Source: Enterobacter sp. R4-368
GTDB taxonomy: Bacteria; Pseudomonadota; Gammaproteobacteria; Enterobacterales; Enterobacteriaceae
Length of the DNA: 64,000 bases
Assembly (NCBI RefSeq): GCF_000410515.1
Contig: NC_021500.1
Coordinates: 3,472,001 to 3,536,000 of the forward strand
Direction of reading: 5' to 3'
Shown: positions 34,207-42,643 of the stretch, one piece after another
How positions within the stretch are numbered: the first letter of the stretch is position 1
Layout of the letters: every line of letters begins with the position of its first letter
Notes under the pieces: generated by a model
Databases searched by the model: none
What the model was told of the DNA's origin: nothing
The model's input: only the letters and a program-made list of their open reading frames with translations
Made by a program: the position numbers and the translations under genes

Positions 34207-34644
34207 CTGCGTCACTTATTCAATACTCCACGGGTTGTTATGTTTTCTGAGCGGTTTACACCGATATTGGTGCGCGTATAAAACAGCCCTGGAAAATCGC
34301 CGCATTAGCTCAGTACGATTATCTGCCAGCCTGTTTTATCTCATTCGTCCCCCGGCATTTGCACCGCTGCGTCATTAACTGAAGTGATGCATCACATCGC
34401 CACTCAACCTTTCGTGGTTTCCCGGAAACGTGTTCAACAATTACCGGGCAAAAGCGAAACCATTCCCTTTGCGCGGGCGAAACATTACGGTGCAGCGAAA
34501 TTCCGCACTCCATACCACGTTCGGCAAAGCGGCAACTGAGCCCGCGGAGGTACTTTCTGCGGCGCGTGTCGGTTATAATGAGCGCAAGTGATGAGTGTCA
34601 CGGCCCACATAACGCGGCGAAACCGCCCCAAATGAGTACCATCA
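34207..34644. other. Long gap between rnr and rlmB without a recognisable gene
   Basis: About 440 bp with no convincing coding frame. The only frame above 60 codons (34319-34513, minus) has no ribosome-binding site or recognisable motif. Small palindromes are present, for example GTGATGCATCAC (34384-34395) and GTTTCCCGGAAAC. A consensus TATAAT lies at 34574-34579 and may be the -10 of rlmB. In E. coli these genes are much closer, from memory. Confidence 0.5.
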
Positions 34645-35379
34645 ATGAGTGAAATGATTTACGGCATCCATGCGGTGCAGGCCCTGCTGGAGCGCGCCCC
34701 GGAGCGTTTTCAGGAAGTGTTTATTCTGAAAGGCCGCGAGGACAAACGTCTGCTGCCGCTGATCCACGCGCTGGAAGCGCAGGGCGTGGTGATCCAGGTG
34801 GCGAACCGCCAGTATCTGGATGAAAAAAGCGAAGGCGCGGTGCACCAGGGGATCATTGCACGCGTGAAACCGGGGCGTCAGTACCAGGAAAACGATCTGC
34901 CGGATCTGATCGCCAGCCTCGGGCAACCCTTCTTTTTGATCCTCGATGGCGTCACCGATCCGCACAACCTGGGGGCCTGTTTGCGTAGCGCAGACGCGGC
35001 GGGTGTGCATGCGGTGATTGTGCCGAAGGACAAATCCGCGCAGCTGAATGCCACGGCGAAAAAAGTCGCCTGCGGCGCGGCAGAGAGCGTACCGTTGATC
35101 CGCGTGACCAACCTGGCGCGCACCATGCGCCTGTTGCAGGAAGAGAATATCTGGATTGTCGGCACAGCGGGCGAAGCCGATCACACCCTGTTCCAGAGCA
35201 AAATGACCGGGCGCATGGCGCTGGTCATGGGCGCGGAAGGTGAAGGTATGCGCCGCCTGACGCGTGAGCACTGTGATGAGCTGATCAGCATTCCGATGGC
35301 GGGCAGCGTGTCGTCGCTCAACGTCTCGGTCGCCACCGGCATCTGCTTGTTTGAAGCGGTGCGCCAGCGCGCGCTTTAA
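34645..35379 (+). CDS. rlmB: 23S rRNA (guanosine-2'-O-)-methyltransferase RlmB
   Basis: The 244-residue SpoU/TrmH-family enzyme methylates G2251 in the 23S rRNA peptidyl-transferase loop. An N-terminal L30e-like substrate domain (about 1-75) precedes the knotted methyltransferase domain. Motif 1 is [20 protein letters not shown], motif 2 is [11 protein letters not shown], and motif 3 is [23 protein letters not shown]. Length and motifs match E. coli. It stands alone between a long upstream gap and its own terminator. Confidence 0.97.
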   Translation: MSEMIYGIHAVQALLERAPERFQEVFILKGREDKRLLPLIHALEAQGVVIQVANRQYLDEKSEGAVHQGIIARVKPGRQYQENDLPDLIASLGQPFFLILDGVTDPHNLGACLRSADAAGVHAVIVPKDKSAQLNATAKKVACGAAESVPLIRVTNLARTMRLLQEENIWIVGTAGEADHTLFQSKMTGRMALVMGAEGEGMRRLTREHCDELISIPMAGSVSSLNVSVATGICLFEAVRQRAL

Positions 35380-35395
35380 ACTTCCAGCGCACGGT

Positions 35396-35425
35396 AAAAC
35401 CACCCTTATTCGGGTGGTTTTTTTT
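35396..35425 (+). terminator. Rho-independent terminator of rlmB
   Basis: AAAACCACCC and GGGTGGTTTT form a 10-bp stem with a 6-nt loop and an uninterrupted T-run. Confidence 0.9.
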
Positions 35426-35502
35426 GCCCAGAACACTGGTAGAATTTGCCGGCAGATATTTTCTCTTTTTACTTTTATTGCGATGGAATAATCAGGGTAT
35501 AA

Positions 35503-35907
35503 ATGATGGCATGGACTGTAGAGACACTTGGCGCGGCATTATTGCAATCATCGCCGCTTACGTTAAATATCCAACACGAAGCTGATGCGTTAATTATTAA
35601 ACTGGATGACTACGGCGATTTGCAATTAAATCTGTTGCTCACTTCCCGGCAGATAATTATTGAAACCTATATTTGTCCTTTAAGTGAAATTAAACAACAG
35701 GACGCTTTTAACGCCTTCCTGCTGCGCAATCAAAAACTTTTACCTTTATCGTCTGTTGGCATCTCGCCTGTCGGCGGGGAAGAGTATTATGTCGCCTTCG
35801 GCGCGCTGTCGCTTAACTCCTCGCTCGACGATATCCTGCTGGAAATCTCCACGCTTGCGCAAAACGCGCTGGATCTTGCTGAACTAACCGATGATTTTAC
35901 CCAATAA
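35503..35907 (+). CDS. yjfI: YjfI, DUF2170 family protein
   Basis: The 134-residue soluble protein has no signal peptide or membrane segment. Alternating hydrophobic strands and a Leu/Asp-rich C-terminal helix are visible. It belongs to the YjfI/DUF2170 family and its function is unknown. Two adjacent ATGs (35503 and 35506) are possible starts. It heads a tight six-gene run (yjfI to yjfC) with gaps of at most 20 bp, so its role is probably tied to the PspA-like protein encoded next. Confidence 0.88.
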   Translation: MMAWTVETLGAALLQSSPLTLNIQHEADALIIKLDDYGDLQLNLLLTSRQIIIETYICPLSEIKQQDAFNAFLLRNQKLLPLSSVGISPVGGEEYYVAFGALSLNSSLDDILLEISTLAQNALDLAELTDDFTQ

Positions 35908-35927
35908 CATTGTCAGGGAGTGGTTGT

Positions 35928-36626
35928 ATGGGAATTTTAAAAAGCCTGTTTACGCTGGGTAAATCCTTTATTGCTCAGGCGGAAGAGTCGATTGAAGAGA
36001 CGCAGGGCGTGCGCATGCTGGAGCAACACATTCGCGACGCGCGCGCTGAGCTGGATAAAGCGGGTAAATCCCGCGTCGACCTGCTGGCGCGCGTTAAGTT
36101 GAGCAACGATAAACTCAACGATTTGCGTGAGCGCAAAGCCAGCCTTGAAGCCCGCGCGCTGGAAGCGATGGCGAAAAATGTGGATGCCGGTTTGCTGAAT
36201 GAAGTCGCCAGCGAAATCGCCCGTCTGGAAAATACCATTGCGGCGGAAGAACAAGTGCTGGCAAATCTTGAAACGTCGCGCGATGCCGTTGAAAAAGCGG
36301 TAACCGCCACGGCGCAACGTATTGAGCAGTTTGAGCAGCAACTGGAAGTGATTAAAGCCACCGATGCGATGCAGCGCGCGCAACAGGCTGTCACTACCTC
36401 CACCGTGGGCGCGTCCAACAACGTGGCCACGGCGGCAGAGTCCCTGAAACGCCTGCAGGCGCGTCAGGCTGAACGCCAGGCCCGACTGGATGCGGCAACG
36501 CAGCTTGAAAAAGTGGCTGACGGACGCGATCTCGACGAAAAACTGGCGCAGGCCGGTATTGGTGGCAGCGATAAAACTTCGGCGCAGGATGTGCTGGCGC
36601 GTCTGCAACAGCAACAGAAACCGTGA
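35928..36626 (+). CDS. yjfJ: YjfJ, PspA/IM30 family protein
   Basis: The 232-residue protein is almost entirely helical coiled coil with heptads and many Glu, Ala, Arg and Leu residues. Its amphipathic N-terminal helix (MGILKSLFTLGKSFIAQAEE) resembles the membrane-binding helix of PspA. This places it in the PspA/IM30/ESCRT-III-like superfamily, which coats and protects membranes. The start at 35928 follows CAGGGAG. The stop overlaps the yjfK start (TGATG), so translation is coupled. Its client is unknown. Confidence 0.92.
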   Translation: MGILKSLFTLGKSFIAQAEESIEETQGVRMLEQHIRDARAELDKAGKSRVDLLARVKLSNDKLNDLRERKASLEARALEAMAKNVDAGLLNEVASEIARLENTIAAEEQVLANLETSRDAVEKAVTATAQRIEQFEQQLEVIKATDAMQRAQQAVTTSTVGASNNVATAAESLKRLQARQAERQARLDAATQLEKVADGRDLDEKLAQAGIGGSDKTSAQDVLARLQQQQKP

Positions 36627-37285
36627 TGCTCTCTTTTCTGAAAAACCTGCTGGGGCGGCCTGATGCGGCGGCCCCGGTAAGAGGTCCGCTTGGGTTGCAT
36701 CTGCACGCGGGTTTCACCATTGATACGCTGCTGTTTCGCCTGTGCGAAGAGGATTTGCTGGTTCAACTTCCCGGCGAAGAGTACACCATTGGCGCGTGCG
36801 GGTCGTTCGATCTCGGCGCCGGATGCATGATTCATCGCTACTACACAACGGGCGATGAGTTCCTGCAAATCAGCACCTCGGGCGGTCTGGAAACGCACAA
36901 TATCGATGACATCAAACTGTTTGTGTATGAAGAGAGCGCGGGGGTTTCCGGCGAAAAAGCCTGGCGCGATATGCTGAGCGCAAACGCGATGGGCAAACCC
37001 GTGCTCCGCTGGCGGGATTGCCAGTGGCAGCGCGTGTTTAACGCGGAAGAGCGGGGCGATATCGAACCGGTCTATACGCTGGAAACCGTCAACAACCACG
37101 CTGGCGCAAGCTGGGAAGTGCACAACTTTATGATGGCGTACCAGCGCGAAGTCACCGCTGACGTGTTCGAATATTTGCTGTTAAACGGCGAAGAGACCTT
37201 TAATGCGCAAAACCAGCCGGAGTGGATCTACTCGCGCGCGCTGGGCGTGGATATTCCGCTGACATCATTAAAGGTCATTGGTTAA
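36626..37285 (+). CDS. yjfK: YjfK, DUF2491 family protein
   Basis: The 219-residue protein is predicted cytoplasmic, with short helices at the N-terminus and a mainly beta-rich body of conserved Trp, Tyr and Glu residues. No catalytic motif is recognisable. The ATG at 36626 overlaps the yjfJ stop by one base; a GTG three bases earlier is also in frame. DUF2491 proteins are regularly linked to PspA-like genes, so a role at the membrane with YjfJ is inferred. Confidence 0.88.
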   Translation: MLSFLKNLLGRPDAAAPVRGPLGLHLHAGFTIDTLLFRLCEEDLLVQLPGEEYTIGACGSFDLGAGCMIHRYYTTGDEFLQISTSGGLETHNIDDIKLFVYEESAGVSGEKAWRDMLSANAMGKPVLRWRDCQWQRVFNAEERGDIEPVYTLETVNNHAGASWEVHNFMMAYQREVTADVFEYLLLNGEETFNAQNQPEWIYSRALGVDIPLTSLKVIG

Positions 37286-37299
37286 TTATGGGATTAGAC

Positions 37300-37698
37300 A
37301 TGCATATTCTCGGATCGCTGCTGGCGTTTTGCTCTTATTTTTTTATTGGCATTGCGATGGTGCTCTGTTTTCTTTTCGTTTATACGCGCATTACCCCGCA
37401 CGATGAATGGCGATTAATTAAAGAGAATAATGTCGCCGCATCGTTAGCGTTTAGTGGTTCTCTGCTGGGCTATATTATTCCGCTTTCCAGTGCGGCGATT
37501 AACTCGGTGAGTATTCCGGATTATTTAATCTGGGGTGTTATTGCGCTGGTGGTGCAGTTACTTGTTTACGGCGGTGTGCGTCTCTATATGCCGAAACTGA
37601 GCGACAAAATAATTAACAGCAATACTGCCGCCGGGTTATTTATGGGGGCAGCGGCACTGGCGGGTGGGATTTTTAATGCCGCCTGCATGACGTGGTAA
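37300..37698 (+). CDS. yjfL: YjfL, DUF350 inner-membrane protein
   Basis: The 132-residue integral membrane protein has four predicted helices (about 5-27, 44-62, 70-90, 108-130) and the DUF350 motif NNVAASLAFSGSLLGYIIPLSSA. Topology suggests a small channel or scaffold, but function is unknown. The start at 37300 (MHILGSLLAFCSYFF) matches E. coli and has GGGA upstream; an ATG at 37288 would add four residues. It lies 14 bp after yjfK. Confidence 0.9.
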   Translation: MHILGSLLAFCSYFFIGIAMVLCFLFVYTRITPHDEWRLIKENNVAASLAFSGSLLGYIIPLSSAAINSVSIPDYLIWGVIALVVQLLVYGGVRLYMPKLSDKIINSNTAAGLFMGAAALAGGIFNAACMTW

Positions 37699-37707
37699 TG
37701 GAACATC

Positions 37708-38334
37708 ATGGCCAGAAAGAGAGCAAATCGGCAAAGAAATCCTATTCTTTCGCCTGCGCAGAGCCGCGCCCAGCGGCCCATTTTCACCCAGCCGAAAGAG
37801 CGTAAAAGCGGGCAATACCTGACGCTGGCAATTATGGGCGGCGCCGCCTTTTTTGCTTTAAAAGGCTGCAACGATCATAAAGACGATAACGACGGTGACG
37901 GGGTCTATTACACCTCGCAGCAGGATTGCGTTGACGACGGTAACGCTGCGCAGGTGTGTAACGATGCGTGGAACAATGCTCGCATGAACTTCGAGCAAGA
38001 GATCCCGCGCAATATGTCGCAGCCGTATTGCGTGCAGCAATACGATAATTGCTACTACGACAATATTGGCCAGCGCTGGATGCCAGTGCTCAGCGGTTTT
38101 CTGTTAAGCCAGGCCGTGCGCAAAGACCGGGATGAGCAATACAGCTACAGCAGCGGCGGCAGTTACTACGCTTCCCGCCCGGTGTGGCGCAACCGCGACG
38201 GAGATTACAGCTGGCGCTCCGGTGGAAGCAGCAGCGCGAGCAACCATTACGGTTACACCACCAAAAAGGCGACCACTTCATCACGTGGCGGTTTCGGGCG
38301 CTCTTCCAGCGCGCGCGGAAGCTGGGGAGGCTAA
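37708..38334 (+). CDS. yjfM: YjfM, DUF1190 family protein
   Basis: The 208-residue protein has a basic N-terminus (MARKRANRQRNP), a hydrophobic segment ending in a lipobox-like ALKGC (about 38-54), an acidic Asp-rich stretch (DHKDDNDGDG), four or more further cysteines (VCNDAWN, YCVQQYDNCYYDN), and a low-complexity Ser/Gly/Tyr tail (about 140-208). This is the DUF1190 pattern. It may be membrane-attached with the Cys-rich part outside the cytoplasm, but function is unknown. It is followed by yjfC after 2 bp. Confidence 0.88.
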   Translation: MARKRANRQRNPILSPAQSRAQRPIFTQPKERKSGQYLTLAIMGGAAFFALKGCNDHKDDNDGDGVYYTSQQDCVDDGNAAQVCNDAWNNARMNFEQEIPRNMSQPYCVQQYDNCYYDNIGQRWMPVLSGFLLSQAVRKDRDEQYSYSSGGSYYASRPVWRNRDGDYSWRSGGSSSASNHYGYTTKKATTSSRGGFGRSSSARGSWGG

Positions 38335-38336
38335 CG

Positions 38337-39500
38337 ATGCTGCGTCATGATGTTGCTGTGCGCCCGGATCTTGAGCGGATCGCCCGCGACCACGGCTTTG
38401 ACTTCCATATCATTGATAACGAAGTTTACTGGGATGAGAGCCGTGCTTACCGTTTTACGCTGCGCCAGATTGAAGAGCAGATTGAAAAGCCGACCGCCGA
38501 ACTGCATCAAATGTGCCTTGAGGTAGTCGATCGCGCCGTGGCGGACGAGGCGATCCTTCGCCAGCTGGCGATCCCGCCGTTGTACTGGGATGCGATTGCG
38601 GCAAGCTGGCGCAACCGCGATCCGTCGCTCTACGGGCGAATGGATTTTGTCTGGTGCGGCAAAGACCCGGTGAAGTTGCTGGAATATAACGCTGATACGC
38701 CAACCTCGCTGTACGAATCGGCCTACTTCCAGTGGCTGTGGATGGAGGATGCGCGGCGTAACGGTACGCTCCCACGCGATGCCGATCAGTACAACGCGAT
38801 TCAGGACAAGTTGATTGCCCGTTTCGCCGAGATCCAGAGTCGTCATCCGCTCTATTTTTGCTGCTGCAAAGGAACCGAGGAAGATCGCGGCACGGTGCTC
38901 TACCTGGAGGATTGCGCCCGCCAGGCCGGACTCGATACGCGGTTTATTTATATCGAAGACGTTGGGCTGGGGCTGGGCGGTGTATTGACGGATCTGGATG
39001 ATAATGTCATTCGCCAGGCGTTTAAGCTCTATCCGCTTGAGTGGATGATGCGCGACGAGAACGGCCCCTTGTTGTGTAAACGCCGCGAGCAGTGGCTGGA
39101 ACCGTTGTGGAAAAGCGTGCTCAGCAATAAGGGGCTACTGCCGCTGCTGTGGCGTTTCTTCCCCCATCATCCGAACCTGCTGCCCGCCTGGTTTGACGGG
39201 GAAAAGCCGCAAATCGCGGCGGGTGCCAGCTACGTGCGCAAGCCGCTGTTTTCCCGTGAAGGGGGCAATGTCACCCTTTTCGACGGGGCGCACAACGTGA
39301 TTGACCATGAAGAGGGCGACTACGGTGAAGAACCGATGATCTACCAGGCTTTTCAGCCGCTGCCGCGCTTTGGCGACAGCTACACGCTGATTGGCAGTTG
39401 GGTGGTAGACGATGAAGCGGTCGGTATGGGCATCCGCGAAGATTGCACCTTGATTACCAAAGATACCTCGCGGTTTGTACCGCATTACATCGCCGGGTAA
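38337..39500 (+). CDS. yjfC: YjfC, glutathionylspermidine-synthase-like ATP-grasp ligase
   Basis: The 387-residue protein corresponds to the C-terminal synthetase domain of glutathionylspermidine synthetase, without the amidase domain. The motifs RMDFVWCGKDPVKLLEYNADTPTSL, IEDVGLG, SYVRKPLFSREGGNV and EPMIYQAFQPLPRFGDSYTLIGSWVV are those of the ATP-grasp fold. It probably joins an amine to a carboxylate (peptide-like ligase), but the substrate is not established. It ends the yjfI-C run. The start at 38337 avoids 51 residues that read through yjfM. Confidence 0.9.
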   Translation: MLRHDVAVRPDLERIARDHGFDFHIIDNEVYWDESRAYRFTLRQIEEQIEKPTAELHQMCLEVVDRAVADEAILRQLAIPPLYWDAIAASWRNRDPSLYGRMDFVWCGKDPVKLLEYNADTPTSLYESAYFQWLWMEDARRNGTLPRDADQYNAIQDKLIARFAEIQSRHPLYFCCCKGTEEDRGTVLYLEDCARQAGLDTRFIYIEDVGLGLGGVLTDLDDNVIRQAFKLYPLEWMMRDENGPLLCKRREQWLEPLWKSVLSNKGLLPLLWRFFPHHPNLLPAWFDGEKPQIAAGASYVRKPLFSREGGNVTLFDGAHNVIDHEEGDYGEEPMIYQAFQPLPRFGDSYTLIGSWVVDDEAVGMGIREDCTLITKDTSRFVPHYIAG

Positions 39501-39532
39501 TGCACCGCCCGGCAAGCGCAACGCGGCCGGGC
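39492..39532. repeat. REP-like palindromic element between yjfC and the MFS gene
   Basis: GCCGGG (39492-39497), GCCCGGC (39507-39513) and GCCGGGC (39526-39532) can pair in two alternative hairpins. The convergent intergenic position is typical of enterobacterial REP/BIME elements, but the core differs from the E. coli consensus. Confidence 0.5.
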
Positions 39533-39540
39533 AACGAACG

Positions 39541-40830
39541 TTACTCCTCAAGCGAGCGCAAATGGTCATCTTTTTTGAGCGTCATCAGCGCCACAATGCT
39601 GACTAACGCCGTTGCCATAACGTAATAGGCCGGGATATCGACATTTCCTGTCTCTTTGATAAGACCGGTGATGATTAACCCCGCGCAGCCGGAAAACAGC
39701 GCGTTCGACAGCGAATACGCCAGGCCCAGCCCGGTATAACGCACGCGGGTTGGAAACATCTCCGCAAGCATCGCCGGGCCAGGTCCTGCCAGCATACCGA
39801 CCAGACCGCCGGCTACCAGTACCACCACGGCTTTTATCGCCAGCGTGCTTGATTCCGCCTGCAGGATTTTCAGCAGCGGCAGCGCCAGGATCAGCAGCAG
39901 CGCGGTGGCAATCACCATCACCGTACGACGCCCGATGCGATCGCTCAGGATGCCGGAGGGAATGATCGTCACCGCAAAGCCGATATTGGATATCACCGCA
40001 ATCAGCAGCGCCTGGTTAAAGCCGGTATGCAGCGCCGACTGTAAATACGCAGGCATGATCACAAGGTAGGTATAACCGGCGGCGGACCACACCATCACCC
40101 GGCCGATCCCCATGATGATGGCTTTGAACGTGTCGCTCAGCCGGGCGCGTTCGGTAACAGGATGCGCCTGCTGTTGCACAAAACTTGGCGTCTCCTCCAT
40201 GCTCACCCGCAACCACAGCGCGACAACGCCCATCGGCAGCGCAAGGAAGAAGGGGATGCGCCAGCCCCAGTCATGCAACGCCTCTGGCGTCAGCAACACG
40301 GAAAGCAGCGCCACAATACCGGCACCTGCCAGCAGCCCCAGCGCCACGGTAAAAGATTGCCATGCACCATACAGCCCGCGTTTGCCGCGCGGCGCGAACT
40401 CCGTCATTAGCGATACCGCGCCACCGTATTCGCCCCCGGCAAACAGCCCCTGCAAAATGCGTAAACCGGTAATAATGAGCGGCGCGGCGATGCCAATGCT
40501 GGCATACACCGGGACAAGACCAATCGCGGCGGTAGCGAGCGTCATCATCACCAGCACGATAATCAGCGTCGGCTTGCGGCCAATCCGGTCACCGATACGC
40601 CCGAACACCATTGCGCCAAGTGGGCGGAAGAAAAAGGCGACGGCAAAGGAGGCATAAGTCAGGATCAGACTGGTGAGCCCGGTTTCGCCCGCGAGTTGAA
40701 AGAAGTTTTTCGCAATTACGGTGGCGAGAAAGCCGTAGACCGCGAATTCGTACCACTCGATAAAGTTGCCGATCGAGCCGGCAATCAAAGCGCGTTTGTG
40801 CGCATTCGGTGCGTGTTGGGAAGCTGGCAT
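39541..40830 (-). CDS. MFS transporter, metabolite:H+ symporter (ProP/KgtP-like) family
   Basis: The roughly 429-residue inner-membrane protein has 12 predicted helices. The MFS loop 2-3 motif GRIGDRIGRKPTL is repeated in the second half as SDRIGRRTVMV. NFIEWYEFAVYGFLA at the N-terminus and DWGWRIPFFLALP after helix 6 mark the MHS family, which imports osmolytes, dicarboxylates, shikimate or similar compounds with protons. The substrate cannot be predicted. ATG at 40830 is preferred to an in-frame TTG at 40848. The gene sits between yjfC and aidB, where E. coli K-12 has none, and shares a regulated intergenic region with aidB. Confidence 0.88.
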   Translation of the reverse strand: MPASQHAPNAHKRALIAGSIGNFIEWYEFAVYGFLATVIAKNFFQLAGETGLTSLILTYASFAVAFFFRPLGAMVFGRIGDRIGRKPTLIIVLVMMTLATAAIGLVPVYASIGIAAPLIITGLRILQGLFAGGEYGGAVSLMTEFAPRGKRGLYGAWQSFTVALGLLAGAGIVALLSVLLTPEALHDWGWRIPFFLALPMGVVALWLRVSMEETPSFVQQQAHPVTERARLSDTFKAIIMGIGRVMVWSAAGYTYLVIMPAYLQSALHTGFNQALLIAVISNIGFAVTIIPSGILSDRIGRRTVMVIATALLLILALPLLKILQAESSTLAIKAVVVLVAGGLVGMLAGPGPAMLAEMFPTRVRYTGLGLAYSLSNALFSGCAGLIITGLIKETGNVDIPAYYVMATALVSIVALMTLKKDDHLRSLEE

Positions 40831-40870
40831 CAGGATTCTCTTTGGCAAGGTGAGAATAAATTATTCATCA

Positions 40871-40931
40871 GTAATCGCATTCGTGAAATATATTATTCTT
40901 ATATTGTGTGAGCCGTTTCACGAATGATTAC
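40871..40931. promoter_or_regulatory. Long inverted repeat between the MFS gene and aidB
   Basis: The left arm (40871-40888) and right arm TTTCACGAATGATTAC (40916-40931) are complementary except for a 2-base insertion, with a 27-bp AT-rich spacer. This looks like a pair of binding sites for a dimeric regulator, or a hairpin. Confidence 0.5.
40907..40922. promoter_or_regulatory. CRP-like site upstream of the MFS gene
   Basis: TGTGAGCCGTTTCACG matches TGTGA-N6-TCACA at nine of ten bases. It overlaps the right arm of the inverted repeat and suits catabolite control of a transporter. Confidence 0.45.
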
Positions 40932-41023
40932 CGTCAAATTGCGGCCTTGTGAGCCTACTCCCATGCAGCGTTAGCGCGGGCTGTCCATACTTATCTTCAT
41001 TGCCATTGAAGGAGGGAGACACG

Positions 41024-42643
41024 ATGCACTGGCAGACGCATACCGTTTTTAACCAACCCATTCCGTTAAAAAACAGCAACCTTTTTCTTTCCGATCGCCC
41101 TTTGTGCGAGGCGGTGATGCGCGAAGGCGCGGCGTGGGACGCCGAGCTGCTCGCCAGCATTGGCCAACAATTGGGCGCGGCGGAATCGCTGGAGCTGGGA
41201 AGATTAGCTAACGCCAATCCCCCGGAGCTGCTGCGTTATGACACCACCGGCGAGCGGCTGGATGATGTCCGTTTTCACCCGGCGTGGCATCTGTTGATGC
41301 AGGGGCTGTGCGCCAACCGGGTGCATAACCTGGCCTGGGAAGAGGAGGCGCGCGTCGGTTCTTTTGTCGCGCGGGCGGCGCGGTTTGTGCTGCACGCCCA
41401 GGTTGAATCCGGCACCTTGTGCCCCATCACCATGACTTTCGCGGCCACGCCGCTGCTGCAACAGGCCTTGCCGATGCCTTTTCATGACTGGTTAAAACCG
41501 CTGTTGAGCGACCGTTACGATCCTCATTTAGCGCCGGGCAACCAGAAACGCGGCCTGCTGATTGGTATGGGAATGACCGAAAAACAGGGCGGAACGGATG
41601 TACTGAGCAATACCACCCGAGCGGAAAAAAGCGGGGATGAATACCGGCTGGTGGGACATAAATGGTTCTTTTCCGTACCGCAAAGTGATGCACATCTGGT
41701 GCTGGCACAGGCCAAAGGCGGGCTCTCCTGCTTTTTTGTACCGCGCTTTCTGCCTGGCGGTCAGCGTAACGGCGTGCGGCTTGAGCGTCTGAAAGAGAAA
41801 CTCGGCAACCGTTCTAATGCCAGTAGCGAAGCGGAGTTTTGCGATGCCAGCGGCTGGCTGCTTGGCGAAGAGGGCGACGGCGTGCGGCAGATCCTCAAAA
41901 TGGGTGGGCTGACGCGCTTTGATTGCGCGCTGGGAAGCCATGGTCTGATGCGCCGCGCCTTTTCGGTGGCGCTCTATCACGCACACCGGCGTCAGGCGTT
42001 TGGTAAAAACCTGGTCGATCAGCCGCTGATGCGTCACGTACTGAGCAGGATGGCGCTGGAACTTGAGGGGCAAACCACCATGCTGTTTCGCCTCGCCCGC
42101 GCATGGGACAGCCGCCGCAATGAGCAAGACGCGCTCTTTGCGCGTCTGTTTACTCCGGTGGCGAAATTTGCGGTCTGTAAGGGCGGGATCCCGTTTGTCG
42201 CCGAAGCGATGGAAGTGCTTGGCGGTATCGGCTATTGCGAGGAGAGCGAGTTACCGCGCTTGTATCGCGAAATGCCGGTCAATAGCATCTGGGAAGGTTC
42301 CGGCAACGTCATGTGCCTGGATGTGCTGCGCGTGCTGGGTAAACAGCCGGGGATAGTGGATTTGCTCAGTGATGATTTTGCGGCGGTGAAAGGGCAGGAT
42401 CGCCATTTTGATCGCGCATGGCGACAGCTTCAGCAGCGGCTACGCAGACCGGATGAAGCGCAGGGAAGGGAGATAACGCAACTGCTTTGGCGGCTGGGAA
42501 CAGGAGCGCAAATGCTGCGCCACGCATCGCCGCCGATCGCGCAGGCGTGGTGCCAGATGATGCTGGATACCCGTGGCACGTCGCCGATTGGCGAGCAGGT
42601 GCAAAATGACCTGCTGCTACGCGCCACGGGGGCGGCAAATTAA
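41024..42643 (+). CDS. aidB: AidB, acyl-CoA-dehydrogenase-like DNA-binding flavoprotein
   Basis: The 539-residue FAD protein of the acyl-CoA dehydrogenase superfamily is induced by alkylating agents in E. coli and thought to protect DNA. Family segments are visible: [90 protein letters not shown]-terminal helical DNA-binding domain is expected at about 440-539. The start at 41024 ([15 protein letters not shown]) follows GGAGGGAGA. I see no clear Ada box upstream. The stop overlaps the convergent chemoreceptor stop within TTAA. Confidence 0.94.
   Translation: MHWQTHTVFNQPIPLKNSNLFLSDRPLCEAVMREGAAWDAELLASIGQQLGAAESLELGRLANANPPELLRYDTTGERLDDVRFHPAWHLLMQGLCANRVHNLAWEEEARVGSFVARAARFVLHAQVESGTLCPITMTFAATPLLQQALPMPFHDWLKPLLSDRYDPHLAPGNQKRGLLIGMGMTEKQGGTDVLSNTTRAEKSGDEYRLVGHKWFFSVPQSDAHLVLAQAKGGLSCFFVPRFLPGGQRNGVRLERLKEKLGNRSNASSEAEFCDASGWLLGEEGDGVRQILKMGGLTRFDCALGSHGLMRRAFSVALYHAHRRQAFGKNLVDQPLMRHVLSRMALELEGQTTMLFRLARAWDSRRNEQDALFARLFTPVAKFAVCKGGIPFVAEAMEVLGGIGYCEESELPRLYREMPVNSIWEGSGNVMCLDVLRVLGKQPGIVDLLSDDFAAVKGQDRHFDRAWRQLQQRLRRPDEAQGREITQLLWRLGTGAQMLRHASPPIAQAWCQMMLDTRGTSPIGEQVQNDLLLRATGAAN

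Noticed and set aside
34319..34513. 64-codon minus-strand frame in the rnr-rlmB gap
   Set aside because: No ribosome-binding site, no recognisable motif or signal; kept only as part of an unexplained gap.
35421..35502. Possible sigma-54 promoter before yjfI, suggested by the PspA link
   Set aside because: The GG and GC dinucleotides are not 10 bases apart, so the -24/-12 pattern is not met.
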